This document shows, piece by piece, positions 10,693 to 21,540 of a stretch of DNA of 64,000 nucleotides. Under the pieces are notes generated by a model that was not told the DNA's origin, did not search any database, and worked only from the letters and a program-made list of their open reading frames with translations. Source of the DNA: Serripes groenlandicus (lineage: Eukaryota; Mollusca; Bivalvia; Cardiida; Cardiidae); NCBI GenBank assembly GCA_031761405.1, contig JASEVX010000013.1:53771588-53835587 (forward strand). Reading direction: 5' to 3'. Each line of letters begins with the position of its first letter. The first letter of the stretch is position 1. The translations under genes and the position numbers were made by a program.

Positions 10693-10730
10693 TTGGAAAC
10701 GACATTAAACCACCTTAACAACAGCAAAAA
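10343..10730 (+). mobile_element. tRNA-headed SINE, complete copy
   Basis: Same element as at 8441 but with its tail intact: GAAACGACATTAAACCACCT then an A/C-rich end near 10730. Open frames across it on both strands (10443-10727 and 10445-10660) are matched in copy A only because of the duplication. Confidence 0.8.
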
Positions 10731-11330
10731 GTAGAGCCCAGGTATTATACCAGGATTAGTGACATATTAATAAATATAATGTGATTTCCACACATTCCTT
10801 GCATTTTTCTGGCTTTTATTATGTGTTAATTCAAGATATATTGGCATATGCCGTTTGGATATGTATATATAGGCTTACCACTAAGTAGATGCATTTGTAG
10901 TATGCCACCAAACTCACACTCCACCTATTGCAAAGATCATGCATTTTGCATGAGATTTTTTTGAAATGTTAATTGGTTAGTTATCTTTGTTCAGTGCAAT
11001 TACTATCATATGAACTACACTGTATATGTTATATCAGTATACATATACATTTCATCATACGAGCTTACATAACCGAATATACGCATGAATAAAATCAATT
11101 GCTCCAGATATATATCGCATACTACATATGCAATCAATTTGAGAGATAGCTTTCCTTTGAATTGCCTATGACTATAGATGTGTGACGAGCGTATGGCACA
11201 CATATTGTTTATAAAGTTAATAATCAAACACTATTAAAGCGTATACATGTAGATAAAATTCGCTTTTGCTTGCATTATTAAAACGGGACGATAAACAGTG
11301 GCGGTCAATCGTGCATGAAACATTATCCTT
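10731..11330. repeat. Module M7, copy 1
   Basis: Shared with 20886-21262, 27666-28170 and, as a fragment, 48951-49089. Marks are CATTCCTTGCATTTTTCTGG near 10794, ATACATTTCATCATACGAGC near 11043 and GATGTGTGACGAGCGTATGG near 11176. It ends with one copy of a 48-bp unit (AAAACGGGACGATAAACAGT near 11278) that is tandemly expanded at 21263. Confidence 0.7.
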
Positions 11331-12999
11331 ATTATGACGAAATAGGAAGTGGAAAATGAGTACTTCTTCACACTTTCATTAAACACATTTTAAGAGAAAC
11401 CGGGTGCGGTTTTTATTGAAGTTAATGCTATTGCTCATGCAAGCATAATCGATTTTTTTATAAGATCTATATTTGATAGCACTATGATCAAATGAGAAAT
11501 TCCCCATATGTACATGTAGTTTCAAAATCCGTTTTCTTAATGCGTATGTATGTGGGGAAAACTTAATAATCATTCATAATAGCGTCTCGCCAAAGGAGGC
11601 AAAGAAAAATCCGAATTCCGTTTAGAAGATATCGTAGAAAATAACTCACTTTATAAAGTAAAGATCAATTTGAATGACTTTTTGTTCGACATGAACTATC
11701 GAATGTAAACAGGCTTCGGCTATTTGGCGTAAACAATCGTCATTTTGAAGCCTAGAAGTAATAAATATTCGCTGTTAACAGCTCGTTAAATCTTTATTGT
11801 TTGGGAATGTATTGGACCATACGTACAACTTATTGTATTTGGAAACATTGCTAGAATGTTACGAGGAACGAGTCATTGTTCTCATAACATTTCGCTTCTC
11901 TCTTATTTTGCTTTGGCCTCCGTACTATGCTTTAGTAGTTTTTGATATATTTGCTGAAAAGCGGAATAGACATACATATAAAGTAAGAATAAAACAAGTG
12001 TGCTTCCATTAAGAGATATTAACAATAATCCCAGTAAATATTCTATCTAATATCACCTATTATTAACCGATCCTACTCGGACACGCAATAGTAAACAATT
12101 CGTCCGAATATTCCATAAAATAGTGGTAAAAATGATAAGATATACACGATTGTTTTTTCATTTGTAAATATGCATTTATGTTAGAATGTTCATGAAATTT
12201 AGTTAAATGCCAAAAACAAATTCAGTTTTAACCTATTTTGGTACGGCAATATCAACCATTGTCTTGATACATATCTTCGAGAGTCGTCTGCTTTGAAAAC
12301 TGCGATGGGAAAAAATCAAAGCTACATATCGATATTTAGAACTTGGAATCAGATCGAAATGCTTCGCTGTTCGTATTTCTGACGACACAGCAACAAATGT
12401 TATCTCAAATTGACAATATACCTTTAAATATTATTTACAATTGGGACACTCGGCACTAATCGCTTCTCTATCTCGTTAATGTATATGGGTTATCTTCCCT
12501 GCTGATACGTAACGACTTTGTAGGCGACAATTTGATTGGCTGGCGCAAAGTTCAACATGAGACGACCTGTAACAGACAGTATATATCAATAAGAGCTTTT
12601 ACTATTGCATAAACATTTAGGCATAGTTACATTAAGATTGGGGTTAAGACTGTTTTCAATTGTGGTATGCTGTAGTGATGTCGTCTGTATCCAGTGGTAA
12701 CGATGGTAAATGACTAAGGTCAGTTTTTGTCTGAAGTGGTTCATTGGAGTATACGAACAATGATTAATTAATTATTTTTTCAATTACAAACACTCTTCAG
12801 AAGACTACAGAAAGCATCTTTGCAATATATCGACAATCTATATTAATAAAAGTATGATGAATGAAAAGAATTAGAAAGTATTGTGGCAAAACGATTAATT
12901 CGCTCAAAATGAATAAACCGTATCGAATGTATAGGGTGTACAGCGTCTGCAACCAGAGATCGGAAGACAAGAGTATTTCCGGTAATATCATACCACATA
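11331..12999. repeat. Tail of M3 joined to module M4, copy 2
   Basis: After 11331 the sequence rejoins the end of M3 (GTAGTTTCAAAATCCG near 11516, GTCTCGCCAAAGGAGGCAAAG at 11584), then M4 with GTAAACAATCGTCATTTTGA at 11730. M2 and most of M3 are absent, having been replaced by the SINE and M7. There are no coding signals beyond short chance frames. Confidence 0.65.
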
Positions 13000-13850
13000 C
13001 TTTAAACCTTTCAATGCTGAACTTTTAATATTTACATGTCCAGCTTTGCATTTGGAAGAATTTAAGGCCAATTATAAAGACATCAAGATAACACATATTG
13101 ATTTGAGCAGCAAACAGTATCGAACCTGGTCAGACGGTGTGGAAGACCTGGATAGCCAGGCTCTATACTGTTGGTACATGCTTCACAAACTCGGTTTCAA
13201 TAGTCAAAGGCTTATCATTTCCAGTAGTGGCTATCCGCTTTTTATATTATTAAATCAAAGGCTTATCTTGGATAATATTACGACTGGTGAGTTGGTATCA
13301 GAATAAACTTACAGCTGTTACAGAGGATTTGCGCAGGAACGTCGTAACCGAATATAACCGAGAATATGTGAATTGCCATCTAAAAACCCAAAATGTACAT
13401 TCCTTTTTTTTCTTTGGTTGAAGATGGTCACCGATTCACACCATATTGACAAGAATAGAGCGGGCATTGAATTCCCATTAAATTTCACCCTGGGATATTT
13501 GCTTTAAATTACTTGAATTTATAATAAAAAAACGAGGAAAATAAAACATGTTCTATTTTCAATCAGTAGATATTCATAAAACATAAAACAAAAGTCACCA
13601 GGTTGAAAAGATCTGTATATGACATTTATAGATTCCCCATGCGACCTGGTGCTGCGGGTTTGATTATGTCTAATGAAACAATTACCTGAATAGATTGATT
13701 AGTCTTTGATATAACTTGATCAACTGGAAAAGCTATGTCATAAAAAAAAGCTTTCGGTACTTTCAATAAATGTGAAAGGTTGCGGGTATATCAGGAAAAT
13801 GATAATGGGTGAAAAATCCGAACAAAATTGACCCAATTCCTATCTTTTAT
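13000..13850. repeat. Module M5, copy 2
   Basis: AGCAGCAAACAGTATCGAAC at 13108 and GGAAAAGCTATGTCATA near 13726 align with 4811, 23196 and 39935. The hairpin region here, about 13607-13653, keeps only short inverted ends (TCACCAGGT and ACCTGGTG). Confidence 0.7.
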
Positions 13851-15020
13851 ATTGTGTGCAGTAAATACAAGGTGTGACATATATGGCCATGTACGTTGAA
13901 CATGTATAGTTCAATGGTCGGTTTATAGTTAAAATACTTATCCAGGCCCCGGTTTCGCAAAACGACTATGCATTATTGTATGCTTATTGTATATATATAT
14001 CTAAAAGAAGGTCATTGGCAGTTGTTTTGTTCATACACACAGAAGTATTGTAACGTCTAAATAGAGGTTAGTAGAGCATCAATTAACCGTTTCGCAAATA
14101 AATATAACAAATCTGCAGAGACTTTGGATACATTGATCAAAAAAGATATAGAAAATCTCTATAATTTAAATTATAGCTATTAAATTGAGTTGAATATAGT
14201 GTGACAAAAAATAAATTGGTAGTTATGAGCACATTTCCCCTTTGCTAATTTGCCAAATCGTTTTCAAATATCGTCTTCTTCAGATGCATCAAACTATTTC
14301 TGCATATGGTAAAAGGTTAGGACGGAAACATGAATGTGAAACATTTAAAAGAAATCAAATCGTGGTCATGGTCATTAATGTGAAGTTTTTATGCCTACGT
14401 ATAACCGCTTAATATACTCGTAGACTTATTTGTCCCTCAACTCGCATAATGCTTGTCAGATGTGATATTTCTCTGATTTTATCGTTTTATCTTTAATGTT
14501 TGCGTATTCAATTGCACTTTATTAAGTCGATGTCTGTTCTCCAGACATGAACTGGTATGTTGTGCATATTACACATTAGGTAAACGTCAACCATGATCAG
14601 TCTAGAAGATTTGATATTGTTGGGAAATATTGTGTTTATCAGGAAAACATAATCTCACAAATGTTATTTATAAACAATATCCTTCTGCACGCGGCAATAC
14701 AGGAACGGTCTCAAGAAACATGTTAAACAAACTTAGCATTCATAAAGCATTTGAAATAAGTATTGAAGTGGGAATATTTGAAAACAATCATGCTTTAACA
14801 TAAAATATATCAGTTTATTATGTACCTTCTCATTATCCAGCGCAAATTTGTGGTTCCGTATTTAACTAGGACAATACGTTACCAAGAAAGGAAATATTTC
14901 ACATAATTTGTTCGTTATTATAATGTCTGTGTGTACTGGAGTTTCACGTCATTTTAACAACATTCTACATATATGACGATGACAGTTCACGTATCCGTCG
15001 TCCCCTTGTGTTTAACCAGT
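13851..15020. repeat. Module M6, copy 2
   Basis: Aligns with 5740-7327. TTGGGAAATATTGTG near 14618 and TTCGTTATTATAATG near 14910 are shared. It ends at the SINE-core remnant ACCAGTACTAGATAATGTGCC at 15016. Confidence 0.7.
14083..14319. mobile_element. Palindromic MITE-like element in M6
   Basis: It begins TTAACCGTTTCGCAAATA and ends TGCATATGGTAAAAGGTTA. The arms are strongly eroded compared with 5530. It was identified mainly by its position and by homology with 6175-6410. Confidence 0.6.
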
Positions 15021-15342
15021 ACTAGATAATGTGCCGAGAATCCCGGTTCTATAATGTTATGTATTTCTACTAACTTTTATTTGAAATCATTATCAGAGAG
15101 AGATTGCTTAAGACGTATTCAAATGATTTAATACACAGTTTAAATAAAGAAACCAGACATTATAACACATACAATAATAAAAGTAACGCCCTATACAAAA
15201 CGACTTACATTATGAATCCCATGTGGAGAACAACACATTGTTGATTTAACGATACAAAAACAGTTTTATACACCTTTTACGAACCTCTTTACGACAAGTT
15301 CTGTGCAAAAAGAAAATAGAAATTACATGGTACAATGTTCCC

Positions 15343-15546
15343 GAGACACATAAATCCCTATTATCAAAGCATGCATTAATAGCAATATAAAAGGATGCAT
15401 TACTATTCCGGAGACACATACATCCCTAGTACCAAAGCTTGCATTAATACCAATATAAAACGATGCATTACTATTCCTGAGACACATACATCCCTATTAT
15501 CAAAGCATGCATTAATACCAATATAAAACGATGCATTACTATTACA
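15343..15546 (+). repeat. Tandem repeat, 68 bp x 3
   Basis: Units start at 15343, 15411 and 15479, each with GAGACACATA followed by GCATTAATA and ATAAAA(C/G)GATGCATTACTATT. The paralogue at 26526-26594 has a single unit, so the expansion happened in this copy only. Confidence 0.92.
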
Positions 15547-15619
15547 GTGAAAAAGCATTAAAGACATTATGAATCTGTCTGATAATAGGATTATACAGAA
15601 CAGGAGACTAGATATACGC

Positions 15620-15813
15620 TTAACACTTTATCAAAGGTAGACGCTCTCTGGCGGTTCTACAGCAGCCGACTTTTGTAAACATTGTGGCAAAAGTAACAAC
15701 TGGTTCATCTTAGGAAACTTCTTCTTTTGCCACAAAGAGTAATACACTATTCAATAAATATGTTTTCATTCATGGAGTCTTTTTACTTTCCGATGTGTTG
15801 CATGTGTGAAAGC
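15620..15813. mobile_element. Palindromic MITE-like element in M1
   Basis: Left end TTAACACTTTATC, arm ACAGCAGCCGACTTTTGTAA, core ACATTGTGGCAAAAG, inverted as TTCTTCTTTTGCCACAAAG. The right end TTGCATGTGTGAAAGCG is degraded. Related copies are 42468-42685 and 26672-26869. Confidence 0.7.
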
Positions 15814-16652
15814 GTCTGCTACATATAAGGCGATATGATGCAAAGCCGCAACTCCTGGTGTTTTACGTTTTCACATATTTATCCAGTCATAAGATGTACA
15901 TACTTTTTAGCTCATTTCCACTTACAAGACATTCACAGAAGACCCTTAAAAATGAAGAATATTGAAAATCTCTTCATATAAAGGTTTAGTTTTAGAATTG
16001 AATTGAACACAATGTGGAACAAAAGAAGAAATTTCTAATTATGAACAAGTTTTACTTTTGACTCAATGTTTCAAAAGTCGCCTGTGCACCGTATGCGTCT
16101 ACAAGTGGGACAATGCTAGCATGCGTGTCTGTAGGCATAAACAACAAGTTACGCCCGAAACGGGCTATTCACCTTCGTCTCGAGAGATGATATATGTTTG
16201 GTATATATTTGTATATTTGATCGAATCATACTTCAAGAAAACCATTTAATCGGATATTACTTCGTCCGATGTCTGAGAACACGGCACACATTTTAACTTT
16301 ATTACATCTTTGTTGAAATACATTGGCTGGGTATTTTAATATTCCCTTGCTTAGCTATCTTCAGATGTGTCAGAATGGCGTTTTAAGCCGCTTTAAACAG
16401 TATTTCACTTATATAACGGATTTTCCTGAATACACTTGTACCAGTACTTTCGGTGACATCGATGTATCAGTCATCATGATATTGAAGCAACATTGAGGAC
16501 AAAGAAACCATTACTTCTATGTTTAATGTCTTTGGTATCTAACTTCAGATGCTCACCATGATGTTATGTATCAGTCACATCTATTTTCAATTTATGTACT
16601 TTATATGAAATTTAGAAAGAGAATAGTTAAATATGGTTGTCCGACGAGGTTG

Positions 16653-16845
16653 CGTAACGCTTTCGCATTTTGACGCATCTGCAGTGGACGATTTTGGAAA
16701 ACATTGTGGCAAAAGAAGTAATGCTCATAACAAGTAGATTCTCCATTGGCCAAACTGTTATCAACTCTTTACGATTAAAATGTCCTCAAATCTGGGGATT
16801 CTTTATAATTTCAACTGCTTCAGTTCAGATGTAGGAAAAGGTTTA
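16653..16845. mobile_element. Palindromic MITE-like element in M2
   Basis: Left end GTAACGCTTTCGCATTTTGA, arm GCATCTGCAGTGGACGATTT, core ACATTGTGGCAAAAGAAG, partly inverted as CCATTGGCCAAACTG. The right end is GATGTAGGAAAAGGTTTA. Confidence 0.65.
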
Positions 16846-17028
16846 CGTAAATTATTAACCTTGGTCGCTTCAGTGAATTATGTTCAAAGCGAACAATTCC
16901 AATTACGTTTTCGTACATTTTATTCTTATTTTGAAATCGATGCGTCAGCATGGATACTATTACTACCATTTAAACATATTTGGTAAGACCCAATCTCGTC
17001 TTCCGCTCGCGACGTGGACACTCGTATT

Positions 17029-17092
17029 GACTCGGACAAACTCGGGCAAACTCGGAAAAACTCGGACAAAACTCAGACAAACTCGCAAAACT
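17029..17092 (+). repeat. Short minisatellite, unit about ACTCGGACAA
   Basis: Roughly seven imperfect 9-11 bp units of the type ACTCGGACAA. The paralogous positions near 2256 and 44030 hold one unit (CGGACAAACTC), so the array grew only here. Confidence 0.85.
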
Positions 17093-17368
17093 CAATTTAG
17101 AACATCGACATTCATACATGAATAGACCTTTCATGAACAAGTCCATGGGATATTGTACGAGTTGATGTTTTGTGAACAATGCAGATCTATACAGATGAGC
17201 CTGTATATGTGCTTAGTCTAAGCTAGATATACACATATGACTTACATACATTTGACAGAAGATTCTGTCAATATGTGTAGCTTGTGTTGAGAATGAGCGA
17301 ATGGACAGTGTTATCTTAATCTACACTGAACAGAAAGGCCAATTTGTATCTTTCCGCATGTATGGGAT

Positions 17369-17674
17369 TAAACCTTTCCCACAAGTAGACAGATCGTGAT
17401 GCCGTTGAAGCTAACTACTTTTGAAAACATTTTGTTTCGCATGGATACCCACATTTAGACATATTCTGACGACTCTGAAGCAAACCACTTTTGAAAACAT
17501 TATGCAAAAGGAGAAATTGCTAACGATGAGCATTTTCTCATTTTGCCACAATGTATTCCACTCTTTCCACTAATAAAGCTTTCATTTGATACTGATTGTC
17601 CATATCTTTACATTTATGTTTTCGAAGACGTCTGCTTGAGATCTGTCGTATGTCGTATGTGGGAAATGTTTAAC
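17369..17674. mobile_element. Palindromic MITE-like element, duplicated left arm
   Basis: The ends TTAAACCTTTCCCACAAGTA and GTATGTGGGAAATGTTTAA both keep a TTAA. The segment ACTTTTGAAAACATT occurs twice (near 17419 and 17487), which gives 306 bp. The centre GAAATTGCTAACGATGAGCA is a near-palindrome. Confidence 0.78.
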
Positions 17675-17723
17675 TATGGGAAGCAATTCTTTTATTGGCT
17701 ATGAGACGGTGTTAAGAAAGGAT

Positions 17724-17933
17724 GTTAACTTTTTCCAACACACAACACATCTGTAGCAGACGACTTTGAAAATGTATATGCAAAAGTATGGAACATCTCG
17801 TTGAATGAAATCGTAGTTCCGCAATCGAGTTGAAAATGCTCTGACAAAAGGAATACATTTTCATCAATATTTGTTCTTAAAAGTCTTCTGCTTCAGAGGC
17901 GTTTAAGTGCATCTGCAAGGGGAATAGGGTTAA
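17724..17933. mobile_element. Palindromic MITE-like element with TTAA at both ends
   Basis: Begins GTTAACTTTTTCCAACAC and ends GGGGAATAGGGTTAA. The left arm has GTAGCAGACGACTTTGAAAA and the right arm AAGTCTTCTGCTTCAGAGG. It is homologous to 2790-3113 but lacks that copy's duplicated right arm. Confidence 0.75.
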
Positions 17934-18193
17934 TAGTTCTTATAGCAACTCGCAAAAAAATATAGCCGAGTGATGAGTTTAGTGAATTAGGAACCGTTCT
18001 AATTTACAAAAAATATGTGGCAGATGACTTTGAAAACATTTATTCAAATATACGGCTTAATCTCTATGAATACATGTATAATTATTGAATAGATTTAGTT
18101 TTTATAGCCCTGTGGTCAAATGAGATATTGCTCATATTTACATGTAGTTTCGAAATGTCTACTGCTGGTGCACACACATGCGTATTTATGTTT

Positions 18194-18528
18194 TGTTCAG
18201 TCTTGCTATTAAGAAAGACAACAAGAACCTAAGAGCGGTTGGACTTGTATGACATAAATAAAAACCATAAGAATATGTAGAGTGAAGAAGGGCATTTTAA
18301 TCATAAATGCCAGAAAGAAAAGAGGCATTTTAGCCTAAAAAAAATTCCAAAGCGATGAAAAGCGGTTCTCGATCCAAAGAGATAAGGTGAAGGCTGACGA
18401 CCTCGTATTCCCATTGGTCAATACTTGTCGGGATACTAGAAACTGTGGTTAATGGGGATCGAGAAACTAAAGTGTAACCTGCGGCTCTAGGAGCCAACTA
18501 GAGTAAACTCAACAAATACATAAAAGAT
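18194..18528. mobile_element. 335-bp insertion of unknown class with 9-bp flanking duplication
   Basis: It interrupts M3. Both flanks read TTTATGTTT (18185-18193 and 18529-18537), as expected of a target-site duplication. No other copy was found in the window. It is unusually structured: CTCGTATTCCCATT near 18402 pairs with AATGGGGATCGAG near 18452, TTCTCGATCC (18366-18375) pairs with GGATCGAGAA (18456-18465), and CTCTAGGAGCCAACTAGAG is a small hairpin. There are no TG...CA ends, poly-A tail or tRNA box that I can recognise. Confidence 0.7.
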
Positions 18529-18537
18529 TTTATGTTT

Positions 18538-19740
18538 GCATAAAATGTCATAAATGTGGGACAAACTTAATAATCATGCATGACAGCATCTAGCCAAAGG
18601 AGGCAAAGAAAACATCCGAATTCCGATCAGAAGATATCGTTGAAAATAACTCAATTTATAAAGTAAAGATCAATTTAACTGGCATGAAGTTCGGCTATTT
18701 GGCGTAAACAATCGTCATTTTGGAGCCTAGAAGTAATAAGTATTAGCTGTTAACAGCTCGTTAACTCTTTATAGTTTGGGAATGTATTGGATCATACGTA
18801 CAACTTATTGTATTTGGAAACATTGCTAGAATGTTACGAGGAACGAGTCATTGTTCTCATAACATTTCGCTTCTGTCTTACTTTGCTTTGGCCTCTGTAA
18901 TATGCTTTAGTAGTTTTTGATATATTTGCTGAAAAGCGGTTTAGACATACATATAATGTAAGAATAAAACAAGTGTGCTTCCATTAAGAGATATTAACTA
19001 TAAAAGCAGTTCATATACCATCTAATATCACCTATTATTAACCGACCCTACCCAGACACACAGTAGTAAATAATTCGTGATTGAACAATTAAATGTACAT
19101 GCGGGATCTTTAAGTCCGACTATTCCACGAAATAGTAGTAAAATTATTAAATAAGGTAAATGTAATATACATGATTATGTTTTCATTTGTAATAAGGCAT
19201 TTATGTAAGAATGTTGATAAAGTCTAGTTTTGTAGCTTCCTTTTGAGATTTAGAACTTAGAATCAGCTCGAAATGCTTCGCTGTTTGTATATATGTTCAG
19301 ACGACACCGCATACAAGGTATTCTCGAATTTGAAAGATACATTTAAATATTATTTTCAATCGGGGCACTCGGCAATCATCGCTTCTCTATTTCGTTAATT
19401 TATATGAAATATCTGCTCTGTTGATACCTAACGATTTTGTAGTCGACAATTTGACTGCCGGACGCAAAGATCAACATAAGACGACCTGTTACAAACATTC
19501 ATTATATAAATACGAGCCTTTGCTAGTGCATAGAAGTTTAGGAATCGTTTTATTAAGATTAACGTTACGACTGTTTTCAATTGTGGTTTGCTGTAGTGAT
19601 GTAAAATGCCGTCTGTATCCAGGGGTAACTATGGTAACTGCCTAATGTCGGTTTGATGTGTGACGGGGTTCAATGCTGCATACGATGATGTAGATCGACA
19701 CTGGTTCCAAATGATGATTTAGAGCTAGGTCATAGTTAAA
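18538..19740. repeat. End of M3 and module M4, copy 3
   Basis: GTAAACAATCGTCATTTTGG near 18704 and ATGTTACGAGGAACGAGTCA near 18831 align with 11726 and 11850. It ends with GTGTGACGGGGTTCA near 19658, shared with 22774. Non-coding. Confidence 0.68.
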
Positions 19741-19765
19741 CAAAACCATTGGGACCTCCAGTAAC

Positions 19766-20040
19766 GGGCCGGATATGTCAGGAATATGACAACTTTCGGA
19801 ACTTTCTATATATGTATAAAGGGCTGGATATGTCAGGAATATGACAACTTTCGGAACTTTTTATAAATGTGTAAAGGGTCGTATATGTCAGGAATATGAC
19901 AACTTTCGGAACTTTCTATAAATGTATAAAGGGCTGGATATGTCAGGAATATGACAATTTTTGGAACTTTCTATAAATGTATAAAGGGTCGGATATGTCA
20001 GGACTATGACACATTTCGGAACTTTTTATAAATGTGTAAA
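19766..20040 (+). repeat. Minisatellite, 55 bp x 5
   Basis: Units start at 19766, 19821, 19876, 19931 and 19986, each with GGATATGTCAGGAATATGAC (or a close variant) then CGGAACTTT. The spacing is exactly 55 bp throughout. The paralogue at 24213 has two clear units and a decayed third. Confidence 0.97.
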
Positions 20041-20110
20041 TATCCATAACAATTGACTCGTATCCTAGCTTGTATATTGCGTGCAGTGGATACAAGGTTT
20101 GCCATGTATA

Positions 20111-20590
20111 GCTGTAGTAGAGTGGTCTGTCCCAAAACTAGACAATAGTTCTGTCGCTATGTGTTTGTATAAGGGGATACTTATACCGCCTTACTATAGA
20201 ACTAGCTTTTATAGCGACGGAGTTGAGTGTTTTCATGCGGGACGAGAGGTCCCAAATCGAGCCCTGATCGGGTCGGACTATTTCAGCTGGGTTACATTGG
20301 CGCCCAATATAAATAACCCGCAGTGATGTGAGATAGAGTACTACTTGTAGTAAATTGAATGATTCGTGGACGAACTTTCACATGGAGGGGAAGTATGTAG
20401 TAGAGTGGACTGTCCTAAAGATAGACAATAATTATGTAGCTATGTGTTTGTATAAGGGGATACTTATACTGCCTTGCTAAAGAGCTAGCTTTTATAGTGA
20501 CGTGTTCTCCTACGGGACGAGAGGTCCCGAGTTTTAGCCCTGATCGGGTCGGACTTTTTCAGCTGGATTACATAGCCATGAAAGTTCACG
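20111..20590 (+). mobile_element. Dimer of a tRNA-like SINE (two monomers)
   Basis: Monomer 1 starts near 20111 and monomer 2 near 20395, with a period of about 286 bp. Each contains GTGTTTGTATAAGGGGATAC, a weak A-box-like region and a B-box-like segment (GAGGTCCC then ATCGAGCCCTG or an equivalent) followed by GATCGGGTCGGACT. Monomer 2 ends soon after the B box. The same dimer occurs at 24425-24905, so the pair was copied as a unit. Confidence 0.75.
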
Positions 20591-20885
20591 AGAGTACAAT
20601 AGTCGGTTTATAGTTAAAATAATCGTCAAGGCCCCGGTCTTTACGAAACAACTTAAGCATTCTCTTAGCCTATTGTATATCAAAATTTCCTCTAAAAGAA
20701 AGTAATAAGCAGTTGTTTCGTTCAACTTGAATGTTAAACTTTTAGATGAAATCAAATCAACAACATATCTTGTCTACTTTCGACATTCATTTGCAATTCA
20801 AGATATTTCCCCTCACTTTTAAACTGCAAACATCGTATAAAAGGTTAATGTGCTTCTAGATTTATCTTGTGTATTTCTCAATTTA
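20591..20885. repeat. Fragment of module M6
   Basis: GTCGGTTTATAGTTAAAATA near 20602, GATGAAATCAAATCAACAAC near 20743 and CATCGTATAAAAGGTTAATG near 20831 match M6, but the palindromic element and the end of the module are missing. Confidence 0.65.
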
Positions 20886-21540
20886 TGCACACCAAATGCA
20901 CGCTCCACCTATTGCAAAGATCATGCATTTTTCATAACAATTGTTTGAAATGTTAATTGGTTAGTTATATTTGTTCAGTTAAATTACTATCATTGGAAAT
21001 ACACTGTAGATGTTATATCAGGATGCATATACATTTCATCATACGAGCGTACATAACCGAATACACGCATGAATAAAATCAATGGCTCCAAATATATATC
21101 GCATACTACATATGCAATAAATTTGAGAGATAGCTATCCCTTGAATTGCCTATGACTATAGATGTGTGACGATCGTATGGCACACATATAGTTTATATAG
21201 TTAATAATCAAACACTAATACTATTACAGCGTATACATGCAGATAACATTCGCTTTTGCTTGCATTATCAAAACGGGAAGCTAAACAGTGGCGGTCAATC
21301 GTGCATGAAACATTATCAAAACGGGAAGATAAACAGTGGCGGTCAATCGTGCATGAAACATTATCAAAACGGGAAGATAAACAGTGGCTGTCAATCGTGC
21401 ATGAAACATTATCAAAACGGGAAGATAAACAGTGGCGGTCAATCGTGCATGAAACAATATCCTTATCCAGACGAAGTAGGAAGTGAAAAATAAGTTCTTC
21501 TTCACACTTTCATTAAAACCTTTTAAAAGAAATCGGCTGC
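20886..21540. repeat. Module M7, copy 2
   Basis: Aligns closely with 10910-11400: GCATATACATTTCATCATAC near 21024 and ATGACTATAGATGTGTGACG near 21151 occur in both. It carries the 48-bp array at 21263. Confidence 0.75.
21263..21454 (+). repeat. Minisatellite, 48 bp x 4
   Basis: Units start at 21263, 21311, 21359 and 21407: CATTATCAAAACGGGAAGAT, then CAGTGGCGGTCAATCG and TGCATGAAA. Units differ at only one or two positions. Because 48 is a multiple of three, several frames stay open on both strands and give apparent repeat proteins; these are artefacts of the period. The paralogue near 11271 has one unit. Confidence 0.97.

Larger units (their letters stand above)
15021..16260. repeat. Module M1, copy 4
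   Basis: CCGAGAATCCCGG near 15033 marks its start. It differs from other M1 copies by a local threefold expansion at 15343-15546. The right part matches 42179-42985 particularly closely: GCTAGCATGCGTGTCTGTAG occurs in both, and the frames at 16058-16249 and 42639-42983 end in the same sequence. Confidence 0.75.
16261..17280. repeat. Module M2, copy 2
   Basis: Aligns with 1131-2430 and 42986-44180. It contains a palindromic element (16653-16845) and a local simple-repeat expansion at 17029-17092. Confidence 0.65.
17281..18184. repeat. Module M3, copy 2
   Basis: Aligns with 2431-3320 and 44181-44642. It holds palindromic elements at 17369-17674 and 17724-17933, then GTAGTTTCGAAATGTC near 18143. 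It is interrupted at 18194 by an unrelated insertion. Confidence 0.65.
19741..20590. repeat. Inserted block: minisatellite plus SINE dimer (paralogue of 24181-24905)
   Basis: From GCTAGGTCATAGTTAAACAA near 19722 onward this stretch matches 24170 onward, including the minisatellite, CAGTGGATACAAGGTTTG and a head-to-tail pair of tRNA-like units. In this copy it follows M4 and precedes fragments of M6 and M7, so it moved or was duplicated as a block. Confidence 0.8.

Noticed and set aside
18394..18470. Hammerhead ribozyme in the 335-bp insertion (CTGACGA ... GAAAC)
   Set aside because: The strong stem between these boxes leaves unpaired bases where the ribozyme needs a direct helix, and I could not form the other two stems.
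21263..21454. CRISPR-like direct repeats
   Set aside because: The 48-bp units are contiguous with no unique spacers, and this is eukaryotic DNA; it is a minisatellite.
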